Assembly: GCA_963514095.1 (NCBI GenBank)
Contig: OY741279.1
Location: forward strand, 4,909,517-4,973,516
DNA from: Eutrigla gurnardus
Taxonomy: Eukaryota; Chordata; Actinopteri; Perciformes; Triglidae
Length of the DNA: 64,000 nucleotides
Direction of reading: 5' to 3'
The position numbers and the translations under genes are program-made. Numbering within the stretch: the first letter of the stretch is position 1; each line of letters opens with the position of its first letter. The notes under the pieces were generated by a model. That model saw nothing but the letters and a program-made list of their open reading frames with translations. It ran no database searches and was not told where the DNA came from. Shown here piece by piece: positions 13,293 to 26,212 of this stretch.

Positions 13293-16045
13293 AAGCAAGT
13301 TTCCTCACGCTCTTCACATAACACAGGATTTAAGGCCATTAAGAGTTTTCCTCAGCTGCATGAGGCTACACGGCACAGCTCTGACCCGTTCTGAACTTCC
13401 ATACGTTATATGTTTATATCAAAATACTCGGACGGGGACCCTCCTCCACCCAGGGATCTCCATCACATCCGACACTAAACTCCACCCAGGGGGTAGAGCA
13501 CCAGTAATGGGGGCTCTGGCTGCGTAAAGCTCTTGCTGTGAGATTTAGGTTACCGTTTATTTATTTTTTGAAGAGTCTAATCAGCTCCAGCAGTGTTTTT
13601 TTTTTTTTCCCCTTAATGGGAAGGGACGGTGGGGTGACAGGCCGATAGATGGGACGGGACTGATGACAGCTTTAAGTGCAGACAAATGCCACAGTCTGTC
13701 CCAGATTAAAAATGCCCACTACTACTGTAATCCCTGTAGCGCTGCCAAATTGGTATTTCCTTCCCTTCCCTGAGCTGAGCAGCCCTGAATGAGCAGAGAC
13801 CGGGACAGGACGAGAACGAGCATCACATATAGTGACTTGTGAGGCCTGATCTGACTAAAGTCGTGGCCCCGTGTGTTGGAGTGGAGGGAAATTCTCTTTG
13901 AAACACTTGAAACACATTTAATGCCAAGAATCATTACTAAGAAACTAGTTTCAAGAATTTGTTGAGCTGGTGATCACAAAAGAAAAAAATACCGCGTTCG
14001 AGTTCTGAGTGTGAAGAGAGCTGAATATGAATAATTCTAAGTACAGGTGATCCATATCGAATATGAATTAGAGAGAGGAAATATAGTAATTACTCAAGAT
14101 AGATAAAAATGTAAGAATGGAACAAAATGGAGAGCAGAGGGAAGTAGTCCGGTGGTCAGCGCCTTTTCTCAGAGACTGTTCATCATGCAAACACTGCCAC
14201 CTGCAGGCTGCTCTTGAAGACACAGCCACTTCATAACGCATGCTCAAAAAACAAACAAAAAAAAACATGCACAACACCCAATATTAGGATAGAAAATTCA
14301 GTTTGTGTGAAGAGGAATCTCTCTTTAGAAGATATTGAAAAACAGTATGCTGTAAACTGATAATAACTGATAATACAAATTGAAAATGAAGTAAAAACAT
14401 AGTAATCACCTGCCTATATTTTAATAAAAATGTTGAGTGTTTAGTGTAATGCATATAATGTAAGACCTCATTACATTTTGTGATAACCTTGCATCATGAT
14501 TTTGGTGGCAATTATTGCAATGAAAAATTCAAAAACGTCAAATAAAATGCAATAAAAAGCCAAAATAATCCACACGTAATCCACACTGAAGCTTGTGAAA
14601 ACTCCCCCCCAGAGGTCCACTTGAAGTTCTTATTAAAAAAATACAATAATATATACATATGTTCATAATTACGATAGAAACTCACATTAGTACAGAGACC
14701 GAATGAAACCAGAGACTGCCCATGGTATCAACAACAAGCTCACTGTATTTATGTCTATCTGTATTTAGGCTAGCTCCCATCCATCCAAACTCCATTCAGA
14801 AAACAAGCATTTTAGAAGTTATTTGACTATCATCTTATGTACAGATTTAACACACCATGACTTTGTACTTTTTTCTAATTTATGTCAATGTATAGTTACT
14901 TCGGTATCCTTTTTACCCGTCTATTTAAATTAAATCACAACAACATTGATTATTTTGGGTTAATAGCGCTGCCGTGAACCAGCCGACGTGTGACTTGCTA
15001 TTCACAATGAATGCAGCTCAATGATTTCACAGAGCACCTCTGGGTGATGTTTTGAACCTCTGGGTGCCGTTTGATTACCCATCGTATCCGAGACTTGACA
15101 ACATGTACAACGCAGCGATTGTGATTATTTCAGCCATGATTGATGAAACATTGTCGGCGTCTACATGGAGGTATTTGTATGTGTGTGTTTGGTGTGAATA
15201 CAGCTTAATCCTGTAGATTTCATTGTTAATATCTCACAACCAAAACTAAACAAAAAGTAAACAACAAACTATGTCTTTTAGGGGGAACCAGCCCTTTAAC
15301 TCGTGGCGGGTCAACTCGTACTGTTCAGTGTACATCTGGAAATGTGTGTGTGCACCATGATTGGCAATGTGTGGGAAGCTTCTCTACAGCTTCCTAACGA
15401 GAAGGAGGAGGCCGACCATCACACACACGTCAGACGCACACAAACACACACACCCTCCTCATCAGCCTCTCCTTCCTCATCCTCCCATCATCCCTCTCTT
15501 CGTTGGCTCTCTCCTTCCCCTACCGACACCCCCCCCCCCCCTCCCTTCCACACTACCCAACAGTCCTGCCAAGCTGACAGCTCCAAGCTCCGTGGAAAAT
15601 GAGTCTCGCTCGCATTACAATCGCGCAGGACAGATTCCATTAGCACTATCTGAAATTGAGCGCGGGGAGCAGAGAGCGGGAGGCAGCGGCGCGTGGCCTT
15701 ATCAGAGGGAGAGGGTGAGTTCCGCCGACGTCACTAATCCACCGGGTGGGATTGAGCTCGCACACACACACACACACACTCTCTCACACACACACACAGA
15801 GAAAGACAACTTGGGAAAGACGCAGAACGCACGCACACTCTTTCATATACCGAAGACAACGGGGATCAAACAGATACCTACACACTAACAGGAAATGAAA
15901 GGCTCGCGAACGCCGACACGTACACGCGCCAAAAACCGCAACTCTCCCATTCCACAACGTGGTGAAAAGGACCACCATTTGCATTTAGCTAAAGGACATG
16001 ATGAAACTGGTGGGAAACAGAGCAACTGTCACACAGCCTCCCTGT

Positions 16046-16086
<41 letters not shown>

Positions 16087-16223
16087 TTTTTCTGAGGAGA
16101 GCTGGCAGGTCTGTTCAGTGCTGCTGGGATTTGTAACATGTCAGTCCGTCGGTTTGAGATGAAACTGAGCCTCTCTAGCGTTTGCTGTGTGATCGCTACC
16201 TCCCTGCTAGTATGCACTCAGTC

Positions 16224-16258
<35 letters not shown>

Positions 16259-17045
16259 CCTAGCATGCATACAAAGATATTCTACATATTCATGTCCACA
16301 CACACACACGTGCACCACACATGACCTCCCCCCCACCCTCTATGTCCTCATCCTCATAGTTATTAACCCTTGACACATCAATCCAAGGGTATGTGGGTGT
16401 GTGATATTAGCTGTGTGTGTGTGTGTGGGAGGGAGGATGGGGTTAATCTTTATGTAGTGGGGATCTTTCACACAAGATCACTCAATTTAAATAGAGCGGG
16501 AGCACTTTGATGTCTCCAGCCCTCCCTCCTTCTATCCTTCGCTCTCCGTCTCTCATTCACCCGTCTAATTTGCTTCATGTTGCCCCCCCCCTCCTCCCTG
16601 TGCCCCTGTGATAAGGTGTAATGAGAAATGTTTTCAAAATGGCTCTCACCTACCATGCGATGCTAATTGGGCGTGTGCTTGATACAGCCACGAGAGGAGA
16701 GTGCTCATCCGTGAGTGTCGAAAGGTTGCTGAGGAGAGAAGGGGAACACTTTAGTTTTCCAACCATGAGTGCTTAGCAGACAGTAAAAAAATAAAAAAGT
16801 GACACCCGCTTGCATCAACCGAGCAGCACTGAAAGCCCCCCCTCCCCCCTCCTCAAAGACACAAAGTAATAAGGGGAAATACCATCTTCATTAGTTGTCA
16901 TTTACGGGGAATTACGAGGACGCGTCCTCGGGGCTGTTATTGGTCACGCTGAGAGCGAGCAGCGAGAGTCGGCGAGGAAGAGGAGGAACTTTGGGAAGAT
17001 GTGGGAGTCAGAGGAGCGTTTGGCCTATTTTCAGTCAGCAAGCAC

Positions 17046-17085
17046 GAGGAGGAGGAGGAGGAGGAGGAGGAGGAGGAGGAGGAGC
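17046..17085 (+). repeat. (GGA)n trinucleotide repeat
   Basis: About 12 GGA units in a row, forming a purine-only tract. Confidence 0.95.
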
Positions 17086-17356
17086 ACTGGGGGAACAAAA
17101 TGGGGAACAGGAAAGAAAAATTAGTTGGATTTCAACACAAATGTACTAAATAAAATCAAACAGGAACATTTAAAGACAAAATAAAAACAAACTAACGGGA
17201 AGAGGATCAAACATGAAATCAGGGCTGCAGACTTTAGGAAATCCCAAATATAAATAAAAGAGTCACATTTGGTTGAAAATAAAGAAAATGACAAGCCTAA
17301 CACAAAACCTATATAGGCCTGATAACCGGCCTACATTAGCTGGCATTAAACTAGCT

Positions 17357-17440
17357 AGACTAATTTAATAGTTATGTTTAGTTATGCAGGTTAAGCATTC
17401 AACTAGCTAGCACATCTAAACATAACCATTAAATTGGTCT
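17357..17440. repeat. Inverted repeat with 25-base arms (hairpin)
   Basis: The left arm 17357-17381 and the right arm 17416-17440 are reverse complements over 25 bases with two mismatches, separated by a 34-base loop that contains CTAGCTAG. It could be a remnant of a small inverted-repeat transposon. No coding sequence is associated. Confidence 0.85.
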
Positions 17441-19199
17441 GCAGTAAACAACAACAGACTTCTGTTCACCAGGGAACAAAGAGGATTAAAGCAAGTCATT
17501 TATCAAGCTAGCCGTTTGGATTTCACTAGTTTCAGAAGCTAAACTAGCTAAAGAGTATGTAAACAAAACAACACAAAGCTAAAAGCTACTACAAGCTACA
17601 TGCTAAATGCTACATGAAGTTAAATAATGTTTATGGTGAAGAACAGACGAAATATTGGTTTAGTATCTAAATAGGAGAAACTTACCGCAAGTTGTTTGAT
17701 GTGATAAAAGTGGTGCTACATGATAGCCAACATGCTACATACGTTCACGTTCAGAACGTCAAACGGGTGGGCGGGGCTTACCACTGCGTCATTTAACTGC
17801 GCACTTTTTTTTAGCTTTGTTGTGACACATTCCGGTGTAGATGAATAGTGTTAATACGGTCATATAGACTCTTTGATTATTTTAACCTAGGTGTTAATTT
17901 GCATACACTTGCTCTATCATAATAATAGAGGACCAAAGTGGTTGCCATAGCAACAGAATGGCAAAAGAAAAAGCATTAATATCTATTTAAAATAAAGATA
18001 TCGTTAAAGGATCAGTTTACGTAAATTAGTTATAATGTTCACTTCAATCTAGCTTTGCAGATAACTGTAGTTTTTTAGATAGAGGTGTATACCACTTCAA
18101 TGCATGTGAATGTGATTTCATCGTCATTTTAAAAATACTGAGGTCATGAGGTCTTCACCCAAAAAATAAAAGACCAGACAAGTCTAAAATGTTTCTTTTA
18201 TTATTTATTATTATTTTTCATATCGAGTTATTGTTAACTGTTTAATTATACATATAAAATTCTCCAAACGAAGGCCTTAATCACACTGCAAGGAATTAAA
18301 TGGTAATGGAGAAACACAAATCCTTTAATTATCAACCTGAGCGTATTCACGTGTAAACAACATGGTCTAAAATACTGGACTCGACCATTAAAACACCCAC
18401 CATGTGCAGGTTATTGACAGTTAAATGCAAAGTGAGGACATGACCTCGGCGCTCACCTTGCTTTACTAATGCTGCATATGAAATTAAATGGCATCATCTC
18501 AGCGGTGATGTGAGCTAGGCTACATGACAGGCGTTGGAACAGATTTTCTCATCTGTCCTGTTCTCAGTCACATCCAACGTTGGGCCTTCCCTTCCAAACG
18601 AGGCAGGGTGGGAGACCACTCGGTGAGAGACACGAGACAGTCCGGATTACCAACCCACTGCCACAACATCACCTCCCTAACAGGATAACACAGCATCATA
18701 AACTCCATAAAATAATCAAACTTATTACGACTCTTAACCCCCAGTTTAATACATTCTGCTCAGCTTACGTGCGCCGGCATTCTCTGCCAGTCACAAAAGA
18801 GAACGGTCTTATAAGACTAGAGAACACAGGACAGCAGCTTGTGATGCCTTAATATATTGGCTTTAATTGGATTTGTAAATTATGTGGCTAAATTAACACT
18901 TCCTATGGCTCAGTGACTTAGTGAAATGTGTAGAAGGGAAGGGAAAAAAGAAGTGAAAGTCTTAAAGTTAATTAATCGTCTGTGGCCCCCAGCTTAATTA
19001 AAGTTTCCCAGTGTTTGTAGTTAATGGGTGGATTGATGAAACAATGGCATGAAGGCCCCCTTGTTACCTCCAGAGTGAGTCCGCAGAGACCAAGATATCC
19101 GAGCCGTTTGATTAACACTCACACATAACGACTCAGATGCCCCGTGTTCTCCTGCACTTGTTCAAGCCTGCTGTGATTGTGCATAAGATGAATGCATGT

Positions 19200-19200
<1 letters not shown>

Positions 19201-19282
<82 letters not shown>
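19201..19282 (+). repeat. (CA)n microsatellite
   Basis: An uninterrupted run of about 82 bases. A second CA run of about 47 bases follows at 19434-19480. Confidence 0.97.
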
Positions 19283-19284
<2 letters not shown>

Positions 19285-19431
19285 CCCCTTCAAACTTCCC
19301 AGCCACAGATACTCATTACTCCCCATTGAGGGTTTCAGATTAATTAGCTGGGATCAAAACCTACAAATCCCTCCGCTGAGAATTGAACTGTATTTCTAAC
19401 CCGGCCTCCATCATCTATGCTAGGTCCCATG

Positions 19432-19481
<50 letters not shown>

Positions 19482-20698
19482 AGCATGACCGTAGAAACCT
19501 GCAAGGGAGCCTCAGGGCAGGAAGGAGCTGATGGGCTCCCATTAGCCCCGCCCCCTAACCTTTTTGTGCAACACGTACAGTATTTCCTATGATGGGATAT
19601 TTCATCTCTGGGCTGAACTTTTTTAAAAGAAAACATTCAAAATGAAGGAACCTGTAGCATTTATAAACAGAATCTTAAACGTACTACAGCTGGAGTTTAG
19701 TTTGGTTTAGTATGGGAACATCATTTTGTAGGAGACAGGTTGTCCTGGTAACAAGTCTCATGATGAGTAGAAACAGCACGTTGCAGGCTGGAAAATATAC
19801 ATGTTTTTTTTACATTCGTCATATACAGACACAATATTTAACGAGGACAAGCCCCAAACCAAACCCTCTTAGGCCCTGAAGAAATTCCTTGCTTTACCTG
19901 GTTGGTAATTCAGCCTCGAAATCAGACAAACAGCTTCAAACGACATCAAGCATTTCTTCCAGCTCTTGTATTTCTGACCACCAAGTCTCCCTTACATCCA
20001 ACCATCATGCAGTTTTCTCATCTGTACCTCCCAAAAAACTTTTATCCCAAACCTATTTGTACTGTGAAGAAAAAAAAGTTAAAACTTTAACTTTCAACAG
20101 CAAAGTTTACCTTTTTGAGTTCTCTGAAAACTGCCAAATTGTTATAATTAGAATGAGAATTTTGGCAAACGCTATCTCACCAAATGTGTTGATACTCACG
20201 AGTATCTATCACTTATTACGACTTATTCCAGGATATCTTAACATGTCGCAGAATCGACTTTGTCCTCTTCTTCAGGTTTTCTCACCCATGCTGTGAAAGA
20301 ATAAATAAATGTAGTGTGTCACCGAGACACCCATGAAACAGGCTTCTTTGAAAGAATTAAAAAAAAAAAGCCCCTTCTCCGCGATTCAAGAATGAGATCA
20401 TTTCTGAACAAACTTCTAAGCGACGCCGCTCTCAGCAGGTTTATTTTCCGAGTCTTTCGGCACACATCGTGAATACTTTTCAAAGAAAACAAACTTAAAT
20501 CTTCTAAATTGCTATTTCAAATCAAATGTTCTGTAATTTTGCAGCGACTTATCACATTTGTGTGGTGATGAACATGACTGCCAAAACTGCTCATTAAACA
20601 CGGTTGATTATTTTTAAAGAGGTGATGCAACTCAGAGCAACCTCAAAGTGTGTGTGTGTGTGTGTGTTCCATGCTGTCAGCTTCAGGGTTGGTAGAGA

Positions 20699-20713
20699 GC
20701 GCCCTCTGCTGGC
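20699..20713 (-). promoter_or_regulatory. Candidate CTCF binding site
   Basis: Read on the minus strand the sequence is GCCAGCAGAGGGCGC, which fits the vertebrate CTCF core CCASCAGRGGGCGC at every position. It lies about 3.6 kb beyond the 3' end of the Pellino gene, inside the otx2-Pellino interval. Such sites often act as insulators or loop anchors; occupancy cannot be judged from sequence. Confidence 0.5.
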
Positions 20714-23700
20714 TGCAGTACATTTTTCCATTTAAATGCAATGAATGGCATAAGCACATTCTTTACTTTATGATCCATTTAAAAACAACAACAACAAAAA
20801 AAAACAGCCATAAGAACGGAGCAAATTCAACTTTTTAACAGGTTTATTGACATGTGTATAGCGATTGTCTGTGCACCGGACGATTACAGAAGAATATGAT
20901 ATAAAATAATACAAAATAGCTGTACATAACACAGATGTATTAAAAGGAATGCATTATTAACTGTGAGGTTTTTGCGCTGTATATATTACGTGTCAGCTAC
21001 TCACTCACCTATTGTAAGATGAGTTCGTATGTTGAGGTTTTGCCATCTGAAATAAAAAGGTCAATTAAAACATATAATACAAATTAAAAAAATGTAGGGA
21101 ACTGCTAACGTTACTGGTGGTATCAAACAACCTAAAATACTGTATCTGAAAAAATACTAAAAATCTAAAAACAACGAGAGGAAATTGCATATGGACACCT
21201 ATCATCTAAAGAGGGTTCAAATGAAGAATACAAATAAAGTTAAAGTAAAGAGAAATGAGCTTAAAAATAAATATATCAGGTTATAAACTAGAAGCCAATT
21301 AGGGTGCTGCAGCGGTTCTTCCATCCACATGCCAATGGTGTTACATTAATTGTATATAGTATCTTCAAAAGCAGGTTCAGTGGATTTGGCGTGCAGCTGA
21401 TCGAGATGTTTTCATATCTGTGCCTCGACCCGCGTGTGACTGATCCCAGACCTGTGGACCTACCCCCTTTTTTCTTTTCTTTTTAGGTATACCCTCTTCA
21501 ATTTGGCATTTACATTAGATGATGACACTCATCTACTTTATGTGTTTTACAGTTGTGAAGCTTTTTGGACTGAAAGTGTCTCGCCACCAGGCTCCCTTCA
21601 TGTCTCTGCCAGCTGTGAATCTGAAACCACTAATCCTGAGCAACAGTAATTGTCAACACTACGTCAGTTATCCACCGCACTATAGGGAGTTTAAATCTTG
21701 TATTTAGACATCAAACGGCATTTTTTTTTTCTTCTTCTTCAAAACAGCAGGCTGTCTTTCAATAGCTTTAAATGTTCCATAATCCGCCTGAATACAAAAT
21801 TAAAACAAACGCGGACTTCTTTCTGCAGTGAGTTGGTTTGGTGGAAAATATTAGCATAGTAGTACAAAGTGGGACTCGATAGGTCTCATTCACAAACGTC
21901 ACGCATCTATCAAGTATGAGGATTTTTTTTTTTTTTTTTTTAATGCTCACTCTCCGGCTATTTTTTGTTGTTCCGTTTCCACCCCGGAGAGGTCTTCCAA
22001 AACCAATAAAAACATAAATGCTGCAGTAACTTTTTAAACAGCTGAGAACTCGGAAGACATGTCGGTCCTCGGCGAACGCTCTCGGCGCGAACAGGTCGGC
22101 GAACCGACCGTGCAAAGTTTCCGAAGTAAGTGTACGTGTAGTGTACATACATGTACGTGTACGTTGAGCACATGCAGGCTAGACACGATTTCCATGTGAG
22201 CGTGTGTATTAGCATTTATACGTCTTCCACACTTGAGGCTATTATTCACTGACTTTTTCAAGCTAGTTCACCAAAGCTACACCATAATATTCATGTTACA
22301 AAAATAGTATCACAATATAGACCATTCAATATGAGCACCAGGGAAGGCTTAACATAGCCTGAGTATTTGGCTACATTCATTGTCTGGGCAATGTTTTAAC
22401 GGTAGCAGTGTGTTAAGTGTGTGTTTGTTGGACACAGTGTTGGCAATGTTTTTTTTTCTCACTCACAAGCTCTCCTAGATCTACCACACGATAATATTCG
22501 GAAACATACAGAACTTGCTTACACTGAGTAACAATAGTTAACTAAAACCAATTATCAGTTAGAAAAATAGTTGTCTTTTCCTCTTTTTTTTTTTTTTAAA
22601 CACTGAACATCTAAAAGAATTCCTCCCGCTTCCCCAAATAAATCCCTCCCCCATTTCATAACAAAATAGTTTTCTTTGAAACAAAAAGAAATGTATCTTT
22701 TGAGGTTATGCAAGGTCAAACCTATTTTTCCACACTCCACCGTACTAACCCTGTTTAGCATAATTCGGGAACCAGAAGTGTGTTCAAATAAAACAGTAAC
22801 AGATGTTCTTTCAGGGCAGCTGCTGTGTTCTTCTGCAGCCTAAACATGTGCATTACTATCCGAATGTTTAGGCTATTCATGCAAAGTATTTAAATAAAAT
22901 GCTAGGTGTTTACTCATGGATTCAGCTCATCTTTAAAATTCTTAGTGCTTTGGTTACGTCGAACACACCCGACCCCCACGTTTGGAAATAAAAAATAAAA
23001 TTGCGATATTGAACACGCCTCTGGTCGAGCCCCTGAACTCGGCGTTCAAACAAAACCGACCCAACACTCGGCTAAACATAGCACAACATCTAGCTTATCT
23101 ATGGGAGTGCTGTTATTGCTGTAGAGAGTTATGAAGTGGATTGTTGCCCAGTTTCCTTCCCGGCCTGTGCTCATCCTCGGTCTGCTTGATAATCAGGATA
23201 AGATCTGGCCTTTAAGAGGTGAATTGTGTCTAAAGAGCGTAGTGTTCCCTCTAGTGGTTCGGAGATAATCAAAAGGACTCTGCAGCTTTTCATTCCAACC
23301 TAATACTACACAAGGGGTCTCATGTACGGGGCATCTCTGCATGGATTTTACACTTAAAATGATGCATGGAGAAAAATATGTAATGTAAGGAAAAATGAAT
23401 AGAAGCCTCTGATCTCCCCTTGAAATGTGCAGCTATAAATATAAATACTGGTCATTCAGGATGGAAGACAGGGAAGTCAAGGTGCAACTCTGTAAACAGC
23501 CTTGTGGTGAAATGTGAAGGTGTTGTTGTTGTTTTTTTTTGCATAAGCTGAGACCAGATGGGTGATACTCTTCCAACGTGTGGCAGCATTTGGCGACGAT
23601 TACAGTTACATGATTTAGAAATTAAGAAGAGGTCGGATATCAGGCCGAGAAGTGCAAGAGGTGGCGTTTTCACCGAGTTAAGGACACACAGGCGCTGCAG

Positions 23701-24286
23701 ACGTGTAAGACGCCGCAGATGAACTGAGTTAAAAAGGCCGTACCTTTTCTGTTTGTGCAAAAAACTTCTTAGTCATTTCATACATGGCTTCTGAAACAGA
23801 CAAATACATCATATTTTCTATCTGTTTTTTTTTTATGACGGTGTATAATTTAGTGGAAGTTGAGTGGTTTGATAATGGAGTGAATATAATTGTTTTAAAG
23901 CAGCATTATTTAAGTTCTTGTATGGAGAACTCTCTTGTTGGAGGTGATCAGCTAGGTTTTTGGTTGGAGTGAAAAACAGCAGAATCTTCCCTGTCAGAGG
24001 ATTAGATACTGTTTAGTTTAGAGTAAATACTTCATAACAGTGTTGATCATTCTGTTTTTTCTCTCCAGATATTATACCAGTTAACAAGCACCGAGGGATA
24101 AACGAGGGGAAGGATTCAGCTTTGGGCAGCATCCTGTAACAATGTCAGACAGCGTTTGTGATCCGCTCAGAATGTTTGCGCTCCTAATATAGATGACCAA
24201 GAAGCACTGACCAACGTTTGCGACACGAATGAACCTCAGGCATCATCGATCGTTTACTGTGATAGTGGTTGCTGAGGCCGAGGCGA

Positions 24287-26030
24287 CTAGTCGATGGGGC
24301 CCTGGAAGATGAGCCGCGTCCAGCCGGGGGTGCTGAGGGCGGTGGAGCAGAAGGGGCAGACTGGCCTGAAGGCGTGCGTCCCGTGGGGGAGCGGGGTCTC
24401 AGCCCAGTACCTGGCTGTCCTCTCTGAGCAGACGTGGCCGCACGGCACACAAGCGTGAGTGGGAGCTCCAGCGTCCACGTACACGGCGGGCTCGCAGCCC
24501 AGCCACAGGGGCACGTAGGGACCCACGCTCCTGCACAGGGGACATTCTCGCCGGGTTGTGGAGCCCTCGCCCTCTCGCGGCTCCTCCACTCCCTCGGACC
24601 TCTGGCCCCAGTCGTGGCGTCCGTGGACGTGGCCGCAGGTGAGGTAGACCCAAGGCTGGCGCTCTTCAAGGCTGGAGTAACACATCAACAGTGTCAGTGT
24701 GTTTAAACTTTGTGCCAATAAAGAGGCATCTTTACAGACAGGACACTGGAAATAAAACAAGATGAAGATCATGATAGAAGTCCTCTTAAAACACATTGTG
24801 GTTCCCACCTGTGGCTGCGTGGGAGGCTGGGGAAGGCCAGTGTGCTCAGGCCGACGGGACACTGGGGCCGGGACGCATTGAGCTCCTGGCGAAGGGCTTC
24901 CAGGTGACGCAGGGTGGGAGCACGCATGAGCCCCTCACCCGTACGCCACAGCAGGGTGGCGCCGCACAGGTCGACCAGGGAACCGTCACGCAGTGCACTG
25001 CTCTCACCCTCCGCCTGCACACACAGACACATGCTTACAGTCAGACCAGAAGGGAATCCTCATAACCTTGATGGGACAGACAGGTGACGCACCAATTTTC
25101 CCCGGCTTGGTCCAGAACGCGTCTCCCGCAGGGCGTAAACATCCCCACAGACGGAGATCTCCCTCCACAGACCCTGCTTGGGGTCCTCGGGGAACCCCTC
25201 CGGGTGCATCACCAGCACCCCGTTGGTGGTGAGACCATCCATATGCCCATCAGGGTTCTTCCATTTGGTTGCTTTCTCCTGTAACAGCAAAGATATCATA
25301 TTTAAAAACTGTACTTTTTTGTTTTTATAAGGAACCTATGTTGGTTGGATCGTCCGTCTACTCACCCCTAAAAAGATGTTTTTGGAGGAGTCGAAGCCAG
25401 CAGCGTAGATGCGTGCAGTGTACGGTGGGTTGCGTTCACACACCACTCTGCAGGCAAAACGCGAGATGGTGCTGGGAGCGATGGAGGGGTCCTCCCCCTC
25501 CTTCCCGCCTCCGGAGGTGTCCGTCACCACGAAGTCAATGGGACTTTCTGTGGAGCGTCCGATCTGCAGGGAACAGAGGGGTGTCATTAGCTGTGGTACA
25601 ACTACACTGTTATTAATAGATTTAGAGTCACACTAGTTTAAACCAAAAAAATCCTTAATTGTGGCTTTTATTGCTGTATGTGAAAGATGCATTATCATTT
25701 GTTGGAATAAATCTGTGATACTATTATAAAACCGGGACTTGGGGGCATAAAAATAGAATTTCTTGGAGATTTTCCAAACATACACTTAATACTCAATAGC
25801 CACTACAGAGCCAAAATAATTGCCCTGCTGGAGAACTGACTCTGATAACATTACATAACAGAATATTTGGAGAGAAACTTAGCTGTGATCACAGTATTTG
25901 TGTTGTTAAACATTTTTTTGGTGGTTACCTGGAACATGTCTGTGCTGTTGTCATGGCAGTACTCCACCACCACTGTCTGGTTGCGGGACAGAGTGAAAGA
26001 GATGCTGTGCTGCCCCCTGCTGTGGACAGC
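24287..26030 (-). CDS. peli2: Pellino E3 ubiquitin ligase, PELI2-like (5' end missing)
   Basis: Five exons are readable on the minus strand: 26030-25929, 25563-25366, 25278-25093, 25014-24809 and 24671-24287, all with AG/GT borders and consistent phase. They encode 358 residues to a TAG stop. Pellino proteins ubiquitinate IRAK kinases in Toll/IL-1 receptor signalling. The FHA-like substrate-binding part is seen in GQHSISFTLSRNQTVVVEY and IGRSTESPIDFVVTDT. The C-terminal RING-like part carries CGHVHG, CPLC, CGHVCSE and CPFC, and the protein ends in LIFQGPID. GPID and KWKNPDGHMDGLTTNG fit PELI2 better than PELI1, and the otx2 neighbour agrees. About 60 N-terminal residues of the usual 420 are absent; the gap at 26213-26412 or unrecognised DNA upstream may hold them. 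The loop before CPLC looks longer than in mammals and is rich in Gly, Glu and Arg. Confidence 0.9.
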
Positions 26031-26212
26031 CTGCAACAGCAAAAAAAAAAGCAGAGTTGATTCACTCATCTTCTGGAAAAAGTATTTCATTTTCTGGACA
26101 AGAACATACGTGGGACTGAATCACATGAGCACCTCCATTTGTGATTGTGAAATAATAATTTTGTACTTTAATGTGACGTGTGACATATGACAGATAATCA
26201 TCATGTGTCATC

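Larger units (their letters stand above)
5346..24286. other. Non-coding stretch between otx2 and the Pellino gene
   Basis: About 19 kb with no recognisable protein-coding exon of a known family. It holds many CA/GT microsatellites (listed separately for the long ones), T- and A-runs, purine-rich and pyrimidine-rich tracts, and scattered complex sequence. Complex pieces that look the least repetitive are near 7600-7900, 12841-13080, 15600-15720 and 18420-19060. In human the homologous interval holds TMEM260; I could not find any of its conserved exons here. Confidence 0.5.

Noticed and set aside
21768..22261. Minus-strand frames of 75-126 codons.
   Set aside because: They run through poly-T/poly-A tracts and show no protein-like composition or known motif.
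23452..23760. A 102-codon minus-strand frame.
   Set aside because: No recognisable domain, includes a low-complexity Lys/Thr stretch, and has no splice or promoter context.
24434..24706. Plus-strand frames across the last Pellino exon.
   Set aside because: They mirror a GC-rich coding exon on the other strand and have no recognisable domain.
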